The notes under the pieces are model-generated. The model did no database searches. It saw only the letters and a program-made list of their open reading frames with translations, and was not told the origin of the DNA. Shown here one piece after another: positions 48,532 to 59,744 of a stretch of 64,000 bases of DNA. This DNA comes from Rutidosis leptorrhynchoides (Eukaryota > Streptophyta > Magnoliopsida > Asterales > Asteraceae): assembly GCF_046630445.1 (NCBI RefSeq), contig NC_092341.1:9299501-9363500 (forward strand), given 5' to 3'. Each line of letters begins with the position of its first letter. Positions within the stretch are counted from its first letter, which is position 1. The position numbers and the translations under genes were made by a program.

Positions 48532-50926
48532 CTGCTGCAATGTTGAGCATCAAGTCAGCTTATAAAGTAACAAAAAACTGGCAAGGAGAAATATGTGCTC
48601 CATGTGATTTTGTGTGGGATGCTGTTAGATGCAGTTACAGTGATACTGTGTCTCCAAGGATCATTGCCTTGTATGTATACAATTTCAAGTCTCTTCGATA
48701 TAATATTTCGATAAAATTTTAGTAAATATTTGACATCTAAAATCAGGAACTTGTCTGCTAGCGGATTGAACGGAGAAATAAACCCTCAATTAGCTAATCT
48801 TACAATGATACAAAGCATGTAAGCTAATAAGTTGACTTATATTTATTAATAAAACTGATATTTCTGTAGAAGTTAACTGTTACAAATCTATATTGTATTC
48901 TCTCTAGGGATTTGTCCAGCAATAACTTGACCAGAAATGTGCCCGCATTTCTTGCCGAATTAAACTTTCTCAAGGTCCTGTAAGTAATCTTCCCATTGAA
49001 GTAACATTAGAAGCATGCATTATTGGTTAATTACATGAAATGGATATAAAAATGTTTAATTGATTATTGATTATAGAAAATTAAAAGAAAACCATTTCAA
49101 CGGGCTAATTCCAGCAGAGCTTCTACAAAAATCAAATAATGGATCATTGTTATTAAGGTTTGATACTGATTTTAGAACATCATATCTGAAATTTCAATAA
49201 TATATTGCTTTATCAGTTAACATGTATTCTTTCTAATTTACGATCAGCTACCATGGCGATGGTAAAAGTGATATTAATGCAGTTGGTTCGTGTATCACAA
49301 ATCATTGTGAAAACAAAAAAAGCAAGAAGAATAACAAAACTATTATTTTAGTACTAACAATAGTTCCTCCATTCTTCTTGATCTTGACTGCACTAACCGT
49401 CATTTGGGTGATTAAAAAACGAAATACTGGAAGTATAAGAAACGCAAGCACGGAATTGGAAATAAGAAAATAGCAGTTTAACTACTCAGAGGTACAAAGT
49501 ATGACCGACAATTTCAATGTTGTTCTTGGAAAAGGAGGATTCAGAACAGTTTACCATGGACATATTGATGGCATACAAGTTGCTGTCAAGATTCTTTCTG
49601 AATCATCGCTGTAAGGGGACAAGGAATTTCAAGCTGAGGTAATAACATAATTGGTGCAATAAAATGCTTGCAATTAATATTAGCAAACTAAATTCTTGTA
49701 TCTTATGTTCAGGATAATCTACTCCTGAGCATTCATCATATAAATATAACTTCACTCGTTGGGTACTGCAACGAAGGCAGCCACAAGGGAATCATATATG
49801 AGTATATGGCTAATGGGAACTTAGAAAGCCATATATTCGGTAATTTGACAATTTCTCATCGTTCAAAAGAGTACCTCTTTTATATCCGTTCTTTTCACCT
49901 TGAGATGGGTTAAAACACATCTATTTTTAAGTGTATGAAGCTATTATTGATTTACTAATATTTCAAATTTCTTTAGCAGATGGAAGTTCCAGTCTCCTAA
50001 CTTGGGAAGAAAGATTACAAATAGGATGTGATGCAGCACATGGTCAGTTTGCATTAAATTTCATATCCTACTTGCTTGTATGTTTTGCTTCTAAGGGAAA
50101 AGGGTCGTAAACTGTCAAGGAATAAACTGGTTAGGCTGCACATATCTGAGTAAAAATAACATCCTTCCCGGGGTAGTCTGAATAGGAAAAACCTTATATG
50201 TATACCCTTTTATCCATTTTGATCATTAGGAGTTTCAATTTAATAATAAAAGTATTGTGTTTTTTTTAGGGCTAGAGTGTCTGCATCATGGTTGTAAGCC
50301 AGTGATCGTCCATAGAGATATCAAGTGTACCAATATCTTACTTACTGAAACACTTCAAGCAAAACTAGCAGACTTTGGGTTGTCTAAAGCTTTCCCAGCC
50401 GAAGGTGGGTCCCATATTTCAACAGTAGTTGCTGGCACTCCTGGTTACCTCGATCCCGAGTGAGTATTCCTAATCTTATACACTCAAAAGATAAATGTGT
50501 TCTTATCCATATATGGCTTGCAGGTATTACTCATCATACATATTGACCAAGAAAAGTGATGTTTATAGTTTCGGGGTTGTGCTTCTAGTGCTAATTACAG
50601 GTCAACCATCAGTAACCAAATATGACAATGAAAACATTCACATTACTCGATGGGTTAGTTTAATGCTCGCAGAAGGAAATGTGAATAATATCGTTGATCC
50701 AAAGCTAATAGGGGATTTTGACATCAATTCGGCATGGAAAGTGGTAGAGTTGGCAATGGCGTGTGTTGACCAAACACCAAACAGAAGACCAACCATGAAT
50801 GAAGTGGTGACGGAGTTAAATGATTGTTTGGCGATGGAGAGAGAACGTAAGGAGACCAAACCCAAAACGTTAACTGGACTCATGTCTCTTAACCTCGACA
50901 GTGCACATGATCCGAACCCAAGATAG

Positions 50927-52150
50927 TGAAACCAAGATATAATGTTATTTGTGTAATGCTCTATTTTTCTGAATTTGTTCTTAAGGTGGACATGTATATT
51001 CAAGTGTTTGATTTCTCTTAACAAAATACTGGAGTATTTTGATTGATTTCTGGATCCTTTTTTTAGTTGGAATGATTCTGCTCCAGCCCACTAACCATCA
51101 TTTTCGACTAATGTACATGCTAATGATCAATATCGAGCATGTTGATATGTTTGTTCTAGGTTTTACTACTGGCTACGAACTAATTGTCAATCGAGGACTC
51201 AAAAATAAGAAGAGAGTTATGGCGGGTTTTCATAGGAAAGGATTTGAATGTTCTCAAATATACACCTTTATGCAAAAATAAGAAAAAATAGCCGAATAGG
51301 ACCCAAAACTAGTATTTTAGAATAGGTGAGGTTTTCTAACTCTCCTAATTGGTGATTATATAATAAAATACTGATTCACGACTTTCTAAAAAACGATGAA
51401 TTTCATGTTCAAATCATACATAATTGAACTGAAATCGCTTAATACGGACGATTAATCTTATAAATGTGATGTTAATCACATCATCTACGTCAAAACAATC
51501 ATTTTCAAATTAATTTTGATTTCATAATCAAGTTGAAGAACGAAGAAGTTTGCATCTTCTCTATAAAAACACATCCATTAAACGAAAACAATCTTCGTCA
51601 CACCTTTCATTATCAACAATAACACATACAGAAATTCATATATTTTTCCAAAATTAATAAACAATTTTGGCTGCACACAAAGTGTTTGATAAAGTTGTAA
51701 GAGTTGATTTTCATATATGAGTTTCGTATATGATTTTCACGAAATAAACACAGGTGATTGATTCACAACTGCTTTTATTGAATATGAATGTGCAGTCAGA
51801 TTATTACGTTCTTCATTCTCCGATATTTAAGTAATTACTGCCTGAAGATAGTAGTTATGGCACCGATGCAGGCTCTACAAAGTTCACGGAGCAGTTAAGT
51901 TAAGCACTTGTAACAATCAAAATTATAAGCTATTATCTAGTCATATAAATTCGTCAATAAATCATAGTATCCTACAGAGTTTCAGTTGAACTTTCAAAAG
52001 TATCAAAGTATAAGTAAATTATACCTCGTTACAAACTACAGAAGCCATCAATTATTCTACTTCATTTTTTTTTTACTTAATGCATACACAATTCAAGTGA
52101 AAACAGAGCCTTTTAAACCGAAGTCAAAGAATCACAACATAAAGATATCA
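50927..52150. other. Spacer between convergent receptor-kinase genes
   Basis: AT-rich with no convincing gene. An open frame at 51,039-51,281 has no recognisable domain. It should contain the 3' ends of both genes. Confidence 0.6.
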
Positions 52151-55100
52151 TTATCTTGGGTTCGGATCATATAGGCTCTCCAGATTAGGAGCCATTAGTG
52201 TAGCCACGTAGTTCCTTGGTTCCATCTCTTGACGAGCTCTCTCTGTCACCAAACAGTCATTTAACCTCATCACCACTTGGTTCATGGTTGGTCTTTCGTA
52301 AGGTGTGTCAACAACACATGACATTGCTAGTTCAACTGCCTTCCATGCTGAGTTTATGTCAAAATTATCAAGTAGCCTAGGATCAACAATGTTTTTCACA
52401 TCCCCGTTTGTAAGCTTTAAATGGACCCATCGACTTATGTGTATTTGGTCATTGTCATATTTCATTATTGCCGGTTGGCCTGTAACTATCACCAAGAGTA
52501 CAACCCCAAAGCTATAAACATCACTTTTCTCAGTCAATTGTTTTGATGTAAAGTACCTGCAATTTAGAATAATCCAATTATACTAAGGTACTGTATGTTT
52601 TCTAAAAAAATTTTGTCCAAAGATCTGTAGATCATGTCCGTAAAGAAGATGTAGCCTAAAGGTTTTTTGCTGAATAGTGAAGATTGTTTGTTTTTACGTC
52701 TTTAAAATAACTTAATATTATCTGCGACACTTAGAATCATGTTTATAAGTGTGCGAGGTTGCAGACACAATAAAATATTATCTTATCATATGTTTTCAGG
52801 AAAACAAACAAATCTGCAGTATACACTTCTGGACTCGCACTCGCAGACATAAGACATAATAAGATCTGCAAACTGGAAAACAAACACCGAAAAAACCTAA
52901 AAGATTCATTAGCAAGCTGAAACGATCGAGAAAGATTCAATTTATAAAAAGGAAAAAGTTTAAATTTTTTTTCTTAATATAAATGCAGGGGATGTACCCC
53001 GAAGGTGTCCAAAACCTAAGGTGCAATTTCACATCCAAGAGATATAAGTTACAACTAAATGGGAGGTTTTTTTTTTTTTTTTACTCTAATTGATTTATAT
53101 TGTCGATAATATATGTTATACATATAAAACCAAGAGAACTCACTCGGGGTCACAGTATCCAGGAGTACCGGCAACTTCTGTGGAAATATGTGTACATTCT
53201 GTTTTAAAAGCTCGTGATAAACCGAAGTCTGCTAGTTTTGCCTGAAATGTTCCATCCAGTAAGATATTGGTACACTTGATGTCTCTATGGATTGTCGGTG
53301 GCTTGCAACCATGATGCAGGTACTCGAGCCCTGAAAAACACGAAACTTTATATGGTTTACCGTCTTATAATCGTATGGATAGTAATTGTAAGTATAGCCA
53401 AAAAAACTTAATACTTACCACGTGCTGCGTCACATCCTATTTGTAGTCTTTTTTCCCAATCCAAGTTGCTTGAACTTGTATCTGCTCAAGTGATTATAGT
53501 ACTATCAGGACTTAAAAAGGTTAAAGAGTTAACTCAAATTATCAACTATAATGGAGTATATACCAAAGAGATGTTTTTCCAAGTCCCCATTAACCATGTA
53601 CTCGTAGATAATTCCTTTGTGGTTGCCTTCATTGCAGTACCCAATGAACAAAGTTAGGTTTTTATGGTGAACCTTCGACAACAGATTGGCCTGTACACCA
53701 TAGGAATAAAATAAAGAATGTCACACAATTTAATACACATTTACTTGTTGCCGATTCCCATTAATTGGAATAGGTCTTCCATGTTAAGGCCGGTTACCCT
53801 GCAAGAAGATTTTTCACTCATATGTACGCAACCTAAATGGACATCATGTGACCCTTTTCCCTGACCACCCAATATATTTACCTAACTAAGCTTAAACGTG
53901 TGAGGACATCATATATCCTTACCACTCGCCCTCTCGGTAAACCGAACATGAAAAACCTTGTAACTTAGCTTTAGAGGAGGTAAAATGGGCGGGAAGAAAA
54001 TTTCGAAACCAGGTCAAAGTTGTATTTATATATGAGTGTGTGCATGCAAAAGGACCTTGCTGCTGGAATTATAAGTTACCTCAGCCTGAAATTCCTTGTC
54101 CCCTTGGAGAGATGTTTCCGAAAGCATCTTGACAGCAACTTCTGTATCACCAATATAACCATGGTAAACTGTTCCGAAACCTCCTCTACCGATCACAACC
54201 CTGAAGTTGTTTGTGATTTTCTGTATTTCTGTGTATGTGTACTGTAGTTTTCGTACTTTTAGCTCCATATATCTTCTCCATTTACCTACATGTAATAAAC
54301 GTCCGTGATTTGAGCTTGTCATCATCTTACATGATTGTGCGAGTCATGTTTGATTAATATATAACTGTGTTTCTCGTACCTCTTCCTTTGTATCGTTTAG
54401 ACACCCAAATGATGACGAGTGCAATCAATATTACAAAAACTAAAGCGGCAGTAGCAATTACTACTGGTGCGATAATTTTGTTAGCCTTGTTGTTTTTACA
54501 CCGATTTGGGTTGCAATAACTTGTGGTACCACCGGCGCTCCCATCATCGAAACTGGTTTAAGATTCGGTTTAAAAATGTGTTTCATTGGTATAACTTTTA
54601 TCAAATATTATATATCACAATTAAGAATATTTAAATTCAAAGTTATATAAGAAAGACTCAAAAAGTCAGACAATAATTTTGAAAATGGATGAAGTATCAA
54701 TTTCAGTCCACGCCCTGTAAAAAGATGTAGAAATTTTGATTTTATTTGTAGTATATTTTTCCTTTGGATTAGATATACAGGGCGAAAAAATATAAACTTG
54801 AAGTCTTTCTTTACACCGAGAGTTAATAATATTCTTAGTTAAAACGATACTCCGTATAAATATATATAAATGTAAGGTCAATTATGATGTAGGGCAGCAA
54901 ACCTTAAGAACAATGATCCCTCTGACAGCATCTCTGCTGGAATTGGCCCGGTGAATTTGTTCCCTTTTATATATCTGTACTCAAAAATATTACTCGTATT
55001 AGACAGAAAAAGTTGCTGTATATTTTTTTGTCTATACACACTTCAAATCAGATACAAGTTCAAAGGGAAAATAACTTACAGGAACTTTAGCAAGTTCAGT

Positions 55101-57490
55101 CTCAATAGTAAATTAGGCACTCTTCCTGTTAAGTTATTGTTGGACAAATCCCTGAAATAGTTTTAGGAGTTGATTAATTCATTATGTTGTAGCCGTAGAT
55201 AGATTAGCTTTTCTATAAATGCATGTGTTCACTTACAATGTAGTTATCATTGCGAGGTCTTCTATTTTAGGATCTATTTCTCCATTCAGTCCACTGCTAG
55301 ATAAGTTCCTAATTACATTTTTACAATTATATTTAAAACCTGTGAGTAATTTATAGCTACTACAAGAAAGATTATTATAATACATAATATTCACAGGTCT
55401 TGAAAATCGAATGCTTACAATAATATGATTCTAGGAGATTCACCATCATTGTAGCTACATCCGATACCATCCCAAACAAATTCTCGTGGAACACATGGAT
55501 CTCCTTGCCACTTTTTTGATACTCCATACTTTGACTTAATGGCCCAAATTGCAGCCACTAATTTCCATTTTAGAAATAGTTAGTAATAGTAATAGTAATA
55601 TTTAGACATATCAAATAGTTCTTATCACTAGTATATCAATAGTGCCCTTGGATCGGTTTCAAGGTTTCCTCCCGGGCAGCGATGGGGGCGGGGTTATTAT
55701 CGATGCATCGGCATAGTCGAAACGGGAGATGATCGCAACGGGTGGTTTAGTCCCCCTCGGGTGATCCAATCGCTGTTAAAAAAAAAGTATATCAATATAT
55801 AAGATCTAGATTTTTTTTAACGGCATGTTAGGAGTCACTGACGGGGCCAGAAGCCACACACACGATCATATCTAGACCACATGTGAGGTGGAAACCCATA
55901 AGACAAAATCTAGAGAAAACCCCCCTTAACTGCCTCTGAAAGGCACAATTTGAAGATGACTCGCCGTGGATTTGAACCCACGACGCTCTCATCCCCTGAA
56001 CCCGGATACTCCTGAGTAACAATGTTTTGTTAACGCAAGCGGTGAATATTTAGTTTTTTTTTTTAAACAGCGATTGGGATCACCCGAGGGGGACTGAACC
56101 ACCCGTTGCGATCATCTCCCGTTTCGACTATGCCGATGCAGCGATAATAACCTCGCCCCCATCGCTGCCCAGGAGGAAACCTTGAAACTGATCCAAGGGC
56201 ACGGCCAAGTAAACAAAGCCCCCACCCCCCACCCCAAACGATATGGGAAAGATGGCATGGGTGGATACTTCATGGCAGGATGAAATTGTGTTTTTAATAT
56301 GTAGCCAACGGGGGTCGAACTCCCTACCTTCCCTAAAGGAGGCATGTCACCAACCGCTGGACCACATCACAACTTCACGGTGAAGATTTAGTTATTATTA
56401 AATCAAAGTACGAATTCTACACATACCGTCACGATCATCTGTTTGCCTTTGTGGGAGGATCTTTATAGTATAAAGTTCGAGAGCGTTGATGATGGGAGGA
56501 AGAGTTGAATCTGAAGTCTTAGTTAGTGTTATCTTATATTTTGGTGCAGCGTTTTGAGGACTTCCGCTGCTGATAGTGGTTCTGTTGAGATATTCGGGTG
56601 AGAGATTTTCATACCATAAGTATTCATTCAGATAGATGTTGAATCTTCTGGTCTGGTTTCTTTTCAGTATTTCAAGTTCAGAAAAGTGTAAGAAAATGAC
56701 AAATAAATCGGTTGCATTTCGAGGAGTCCAATAAATGTTATATGAATCATTTCGGTTTTTTGGCGTGATACCGGTACTCATGACCTCCGATGGCGGGTAG
56801 GGGTCTCCAGATGACACTGTAGAAACTTCGTTTGTAGTGGATAAGATATTACCATCATTATAAAAAATTGGTTTCCATATTCGATCATACTTGTCAGCAT
56901 GATACCTACGAACATTGAAAATCAAGAAAAGGGAAGTTAATTAATATGGAGTACGTTCGCATTGATTTGATACATATTTTGATTTCAAATGCTGAAAAAT
57001 TAAGATGGTTTAATTACTTACCTGACTTCTGCTTCTCCATCTCTGGCACCTCTATTTTCACGTACGAAATGTTTCAGCGATCCAAAATCAGTTTTTGTGT
57101 ACATGTCACTTGCTAAAAGCCGTAGTTCAATAGATGATATGAAAGGCGTCCCATCGCCTGTATTCACTAGACAAACATGTATGTAATCTGAAGAAGAGAC
57201 GTGTATGATCTCTATGTATCCTTTTGTATCTTCCGAAGGCAATGCTATTGTATCCCAGTAATTAGGTCCAAGATAGACATCAAATTTCGGGATTCGATTG
57301 ATAAAGTCATAATTCCCATACATAAATAATGCCCTTATAAGATATCGGTTACCCTTTCCCTGAATTGGTGTTAGGGTGTAGCAGTTTCTTATGTTTTGTG
57401 GAAAACTTCTGAGAGTGTTTAAATATGTATAAACGGGTGAACTGTAAATTGGCAAAACGTTATGGGTATCACCACTGTCTATCAATAATG
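52151..57490 (-). CDS. LRR-malectin receptor-like kinase, 5' end cut by Tat element
   Basis: Minus-strand exons: malectin-like from about 57,488 to 57,022 and 56,905-56,427; LRR N-cap 55,557-55,419; three 72-bp LRR exons 55,308-55,237, 55,151-55,080 and 54,974-54,903; transmembrane 54,552-54,380; kinase 54,285-54,080, 53,690-53,564, 53,481-53,419, 53,330-53,144 and 52,556-52,151. All introns have GT...AG ends. Key features: [20 protein letters not shown] in malectin, [20 protein letters not shown] before the LRRs, glycine loop [37 protein letters not shown] and a C-terminus DPNPR. The kinase looks competent (HRD with Arg, DFG). The signal peptide and first malectin part are missing because a Gypsy element starts in the malectin exon, so the gene is probably non-functional as a receptor unless the missing exon lies beyond the element. 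Confidence 0.88.
52661..52897. mobile_element. MITE-like inverted-repeat element in an intron
   Basis: The left end GGTTTTTTGCTGAATAG…GTTTGTTTTT and right end …AAACAAACACCGAAAAAACC are imperfect inverted repeats. TAAA flanks both sides (52,657-52,660 and 52,898-52,901). No coding. The superfamily is not clear to me. Confidence 0.45.
55642..55785 (+). mobile_element. SINE family 1, 5'-truncated copy
   Basis: Matches the 3' half of the family 1 SINE and ends in an A run. It is flanked by a perfect 12-bp duplication AGTATATCAATA (55,630-55,641 and 55,786-55,797). It lies in the first shown intron upstream of the LRR cap exon. Confidence 0.8.
55811..56035 (-). mobile_element. tRNA-derived SINE (family 3)
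   Basis: Minus orientation: a T run at 55,811-55,818 is the tail. The head has a B-box-like GGGTTCAAATCC (about 55,970-55,981) and 'ggttcaggggatgagagcg' upstream. No clear target duplication was found; the right limit is approximate. Confidence 0.5.
56056..56378 (-). mobile_element. SINE family 1, full-length copy
   Basis: Inverted copy of the family at 38,561: the minus strand starts GTGAAGTTGTGATGTGG and has box B GAGTTCGACCCCC. It is flanked by GGTGAATATTTAGTT (56,041-56,055) and GGTGAAGATTTAGTT (56,379-56,393), a 15-bp target duplication with one difference. Confidence 0.85.
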
Positions 57491-57830
57491 ATACCGCAAC
57501 CCGCAGGCGCACCGCAAATGTATGCGGACAATCACTATTGTGCGTATGCGTGTTCTTGTGTGCGGTATGCGGCGTGCGAATGCCTTTGTTCCCGGTACGG
57601 CGGTTGCTTAGCTGTCAAGTAAATATATTTTCCATAATTATATCCGTGATTCGGGGGAGTCAGTTATGGATGAGATTATCATGATCTGGGACGGTTCTAG
57701 AATTAGGGTTTGCCTATAAATACAAACCCTAATCATCATTCACCAGACAAAGCACATTACGTAACCATCGCATACGGTACACATTACGTAAAACAGCATC
57801 ATTCAGCATCCTTTCAAGGTTAACAGTATC

Positions 57831-59705
57831 ATGACTTCCGAGGAATCATCGGAACATACCCAAACAGACGTTCAGAACGCACCGTCTGGTAGTCAACATA
57901 CACCGGTTATGACTACGGAGGCCGCTACTCAGGCGGGATACACGATATACCCTCCACCTATATCCGGCGAACCCTTTCAGAGGTACAAGCCGATATATTC
58001 AGACGGGGTCACACCGGCAAGAGCAAACTCACCAGTCACAACCACGCGGCTGGACTTTTCGTCAGTGGATCCAAGGGTCATCTTTGCGGGCGTTGGCGGT
58101 GGAACAACGGGGCCGCATGTGGTTTGCTGCGGCCAGGTACCTATTTACAGTACCACTGTTTCAATACCTCTGCATACGCAGAGCATCCAGCAGAATTCGT
58201 CACTTACACCGTTGCAACCTTGGCAACCACCGGGCCCAGTTTCACAATTTTTAACTCCTGCGGATGCGCAGACGTTACTTAATAGTTGGGGATTCGGGGT
58301 CATCCCAGATGCGAACTCTCATTGGGCGCCGATAACAGCGCAGCAGTAAAGCACAGCGCATACAGTTGGGCTTTTAAGTGTGTATCCTCAAGTTTCGCAG
58401 ATATCTGCGCCACAGGTTTCGCTTCCTTTACAGCCACCTGTGTACTCTGCGTCTTCAAGTTATCCCTCTTTTCCAACGCAGCAGCCTTGGTCATATCCGC
58501 GGACGCAGGGTCAACCTTGGCAAAATGTTCAAGGGCAGGCAAATCTTGCAAGTCAATTCATGCAGGCCGCACCTCCCGATATGGTTCACTTATTTTCACA
58601 ACCTGACTTTGTTCAGGACATGATGAAGCGTTTCTTTGCAAATTTGAAAGGGGATCCTGTTAAACCACCCTTCGAGCTACCGACTACCTTTGACAAGTTT
58701 CCTCCGCATATATCCGCGTACCCGTTTCCATCAGCACCAAAGATACCTAGCACGTTGGGTACTTACAATGGCCTGACCGATCCAGATGATTTTTTACAGC
58801 GCTTCGAAGGCGCAATGCGCACTCAAGGCTGGGTGGATCCGGTTGCGTGTCAGATATTTCCTATGACACTACAGGGTATTGCTCGTGAGTGGTTTAATAA
58901 GTTGCCGGCGGGTAGTATTGCCGGGTTTATGGATCTGCGGACGAAGTTTTTACTGCAATATCAGAATCAGAGACCACGCAAGCGCACTCACATTGAATGC
59001 CATGACATCGTGCAGAAGCCCAAGGAATCTTTGGGCGAATTTCTCACAAGGTATACTAATGAGTGCCTGCGTATACCAGATCTCAAACCAGAGCAACAGA
59101 TTTCCGGACTCATACATGGTATAAACTCAGAACGTCATCCAACACTGGTAAGGCGTCTGCGCCATACAGTCCCAACAACTTATGCCGAGGCGCTTAATGA
59201 ATGCCACGACTATATGCGGAGTGGCGAAGATAATAACATTCCAACAGCTAGCTCACGCAACGAGAGAAAGGACGATGATGATCGTTCGCGCGACCAAGGT
59301 CGCGGTAACAACTCTCGTGGAAGGTATCCTAGCGGTGGTCCAATCAGGAATGATAAAGGGAAATCAAGTGGCAATTATCGAAACAATAATCAGCGCGGCA
59401 TCAATAATCAGAACTATGCACTACTAAAAAGTTTGTCCAAAACGCCCAAGGAAATTTTGGCAACGGAGCCAGTATGCGCGACCTTCGCGGTTCCAACTCC
59501 GCTTACAGAATTTGGCAAGCGGGACAAAACAAAGTATTGTGAATTTCATGACGATTATGGTCACGACACCAATCGATGTAAAAATTTGATGGAACGGGTT
59601 CTGGAAGCGCTTCGCGCAGGCAAGTTGGATCATCTAAAACCACCTAAAAAGGACAAGGGAAAGGCCGCAGAAGAGGCTCCGAAGTCTAAGACTTTCGCGT
59701 GGTAG
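57831..59705 (+). CDS. Tat gag region
   Basis: The start at 57,831 (MTSEESSEHTQTDVQN) is followed by a Pro/Gln-rich segment. The retrotransposon gag domain lies near 58,780-59,080 (DPDDFLQRFEGAMRTQGWVD; IAREWFNKLPAGSIAGFMDL; QKPKESLGEFLTRYTNECLR). Then comes a basic Arg/Asn/Gly-rich linker and a segment YCEFHDDYGHDTNRCKNL (about 59,540), the Tat-type Cys/His motif. It forms particles. Fossil with about one break. Confidence 0.8.
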
Positions 59706-59744
59706 AAAGTTGACAAAGCGAAAAATGCCGACTTAACCATTAAC

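Larger units (their letters stand above)
41115..50926 (+). pseudogene. LRR-malectin receptor-like kinase pseudogene split by Copia copies
   Basis: Exon 1 is at 41,115-41,179 (MLQGYLSVLVLGLFLTFVSV, a signal peptide). After the Copia block come LRR N-cap 48,532-48,670, three LRR exons 48,747-48,818, 48,908-48,979 and 49,077-49,157, TM plus kinase N-lobe 49,248-49,638, and kinase 49,713-49,839, 49,980-50,042, 50,270-50,459 and 50,524-50,926. [11 protein letters not shown] and DFGLSKAF are kept. It is broken: no malectin exons remain, two in-frame stops lie in the TM/N-lobe exon (49,471 and 49,612), and the glycine loop reads GKGGFRTV with Arg for the third Gly. The intron that separates TM and N-lobe in the minus-strand paralog is missing here. 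Exon sizes otherwise match that paralog almost base for base. Intact relatives are plasma-membrane kinases with malectin-like and LRR ectodomains. Confidence 0.88.

Noticed and set aside
51039-51281. 80-codon plus-strand frame between the receptor kinases
   Set aside because: No family resemblance and no promoter-like context; probably a chance frame.
53740-54060. Possible extra element in the kinase intron (GC-richer stretch)
   Set aside because: No duplications, inverted ends or pol III boxes were found; treated as intron.
57490-57830. Complete 5' LTR of the Tat element
   Set aside because: A TATA-type sequence is present, but the stretch is short, no primer site is visible, and the partner LTR is outside the window, so no LTR is claimed.
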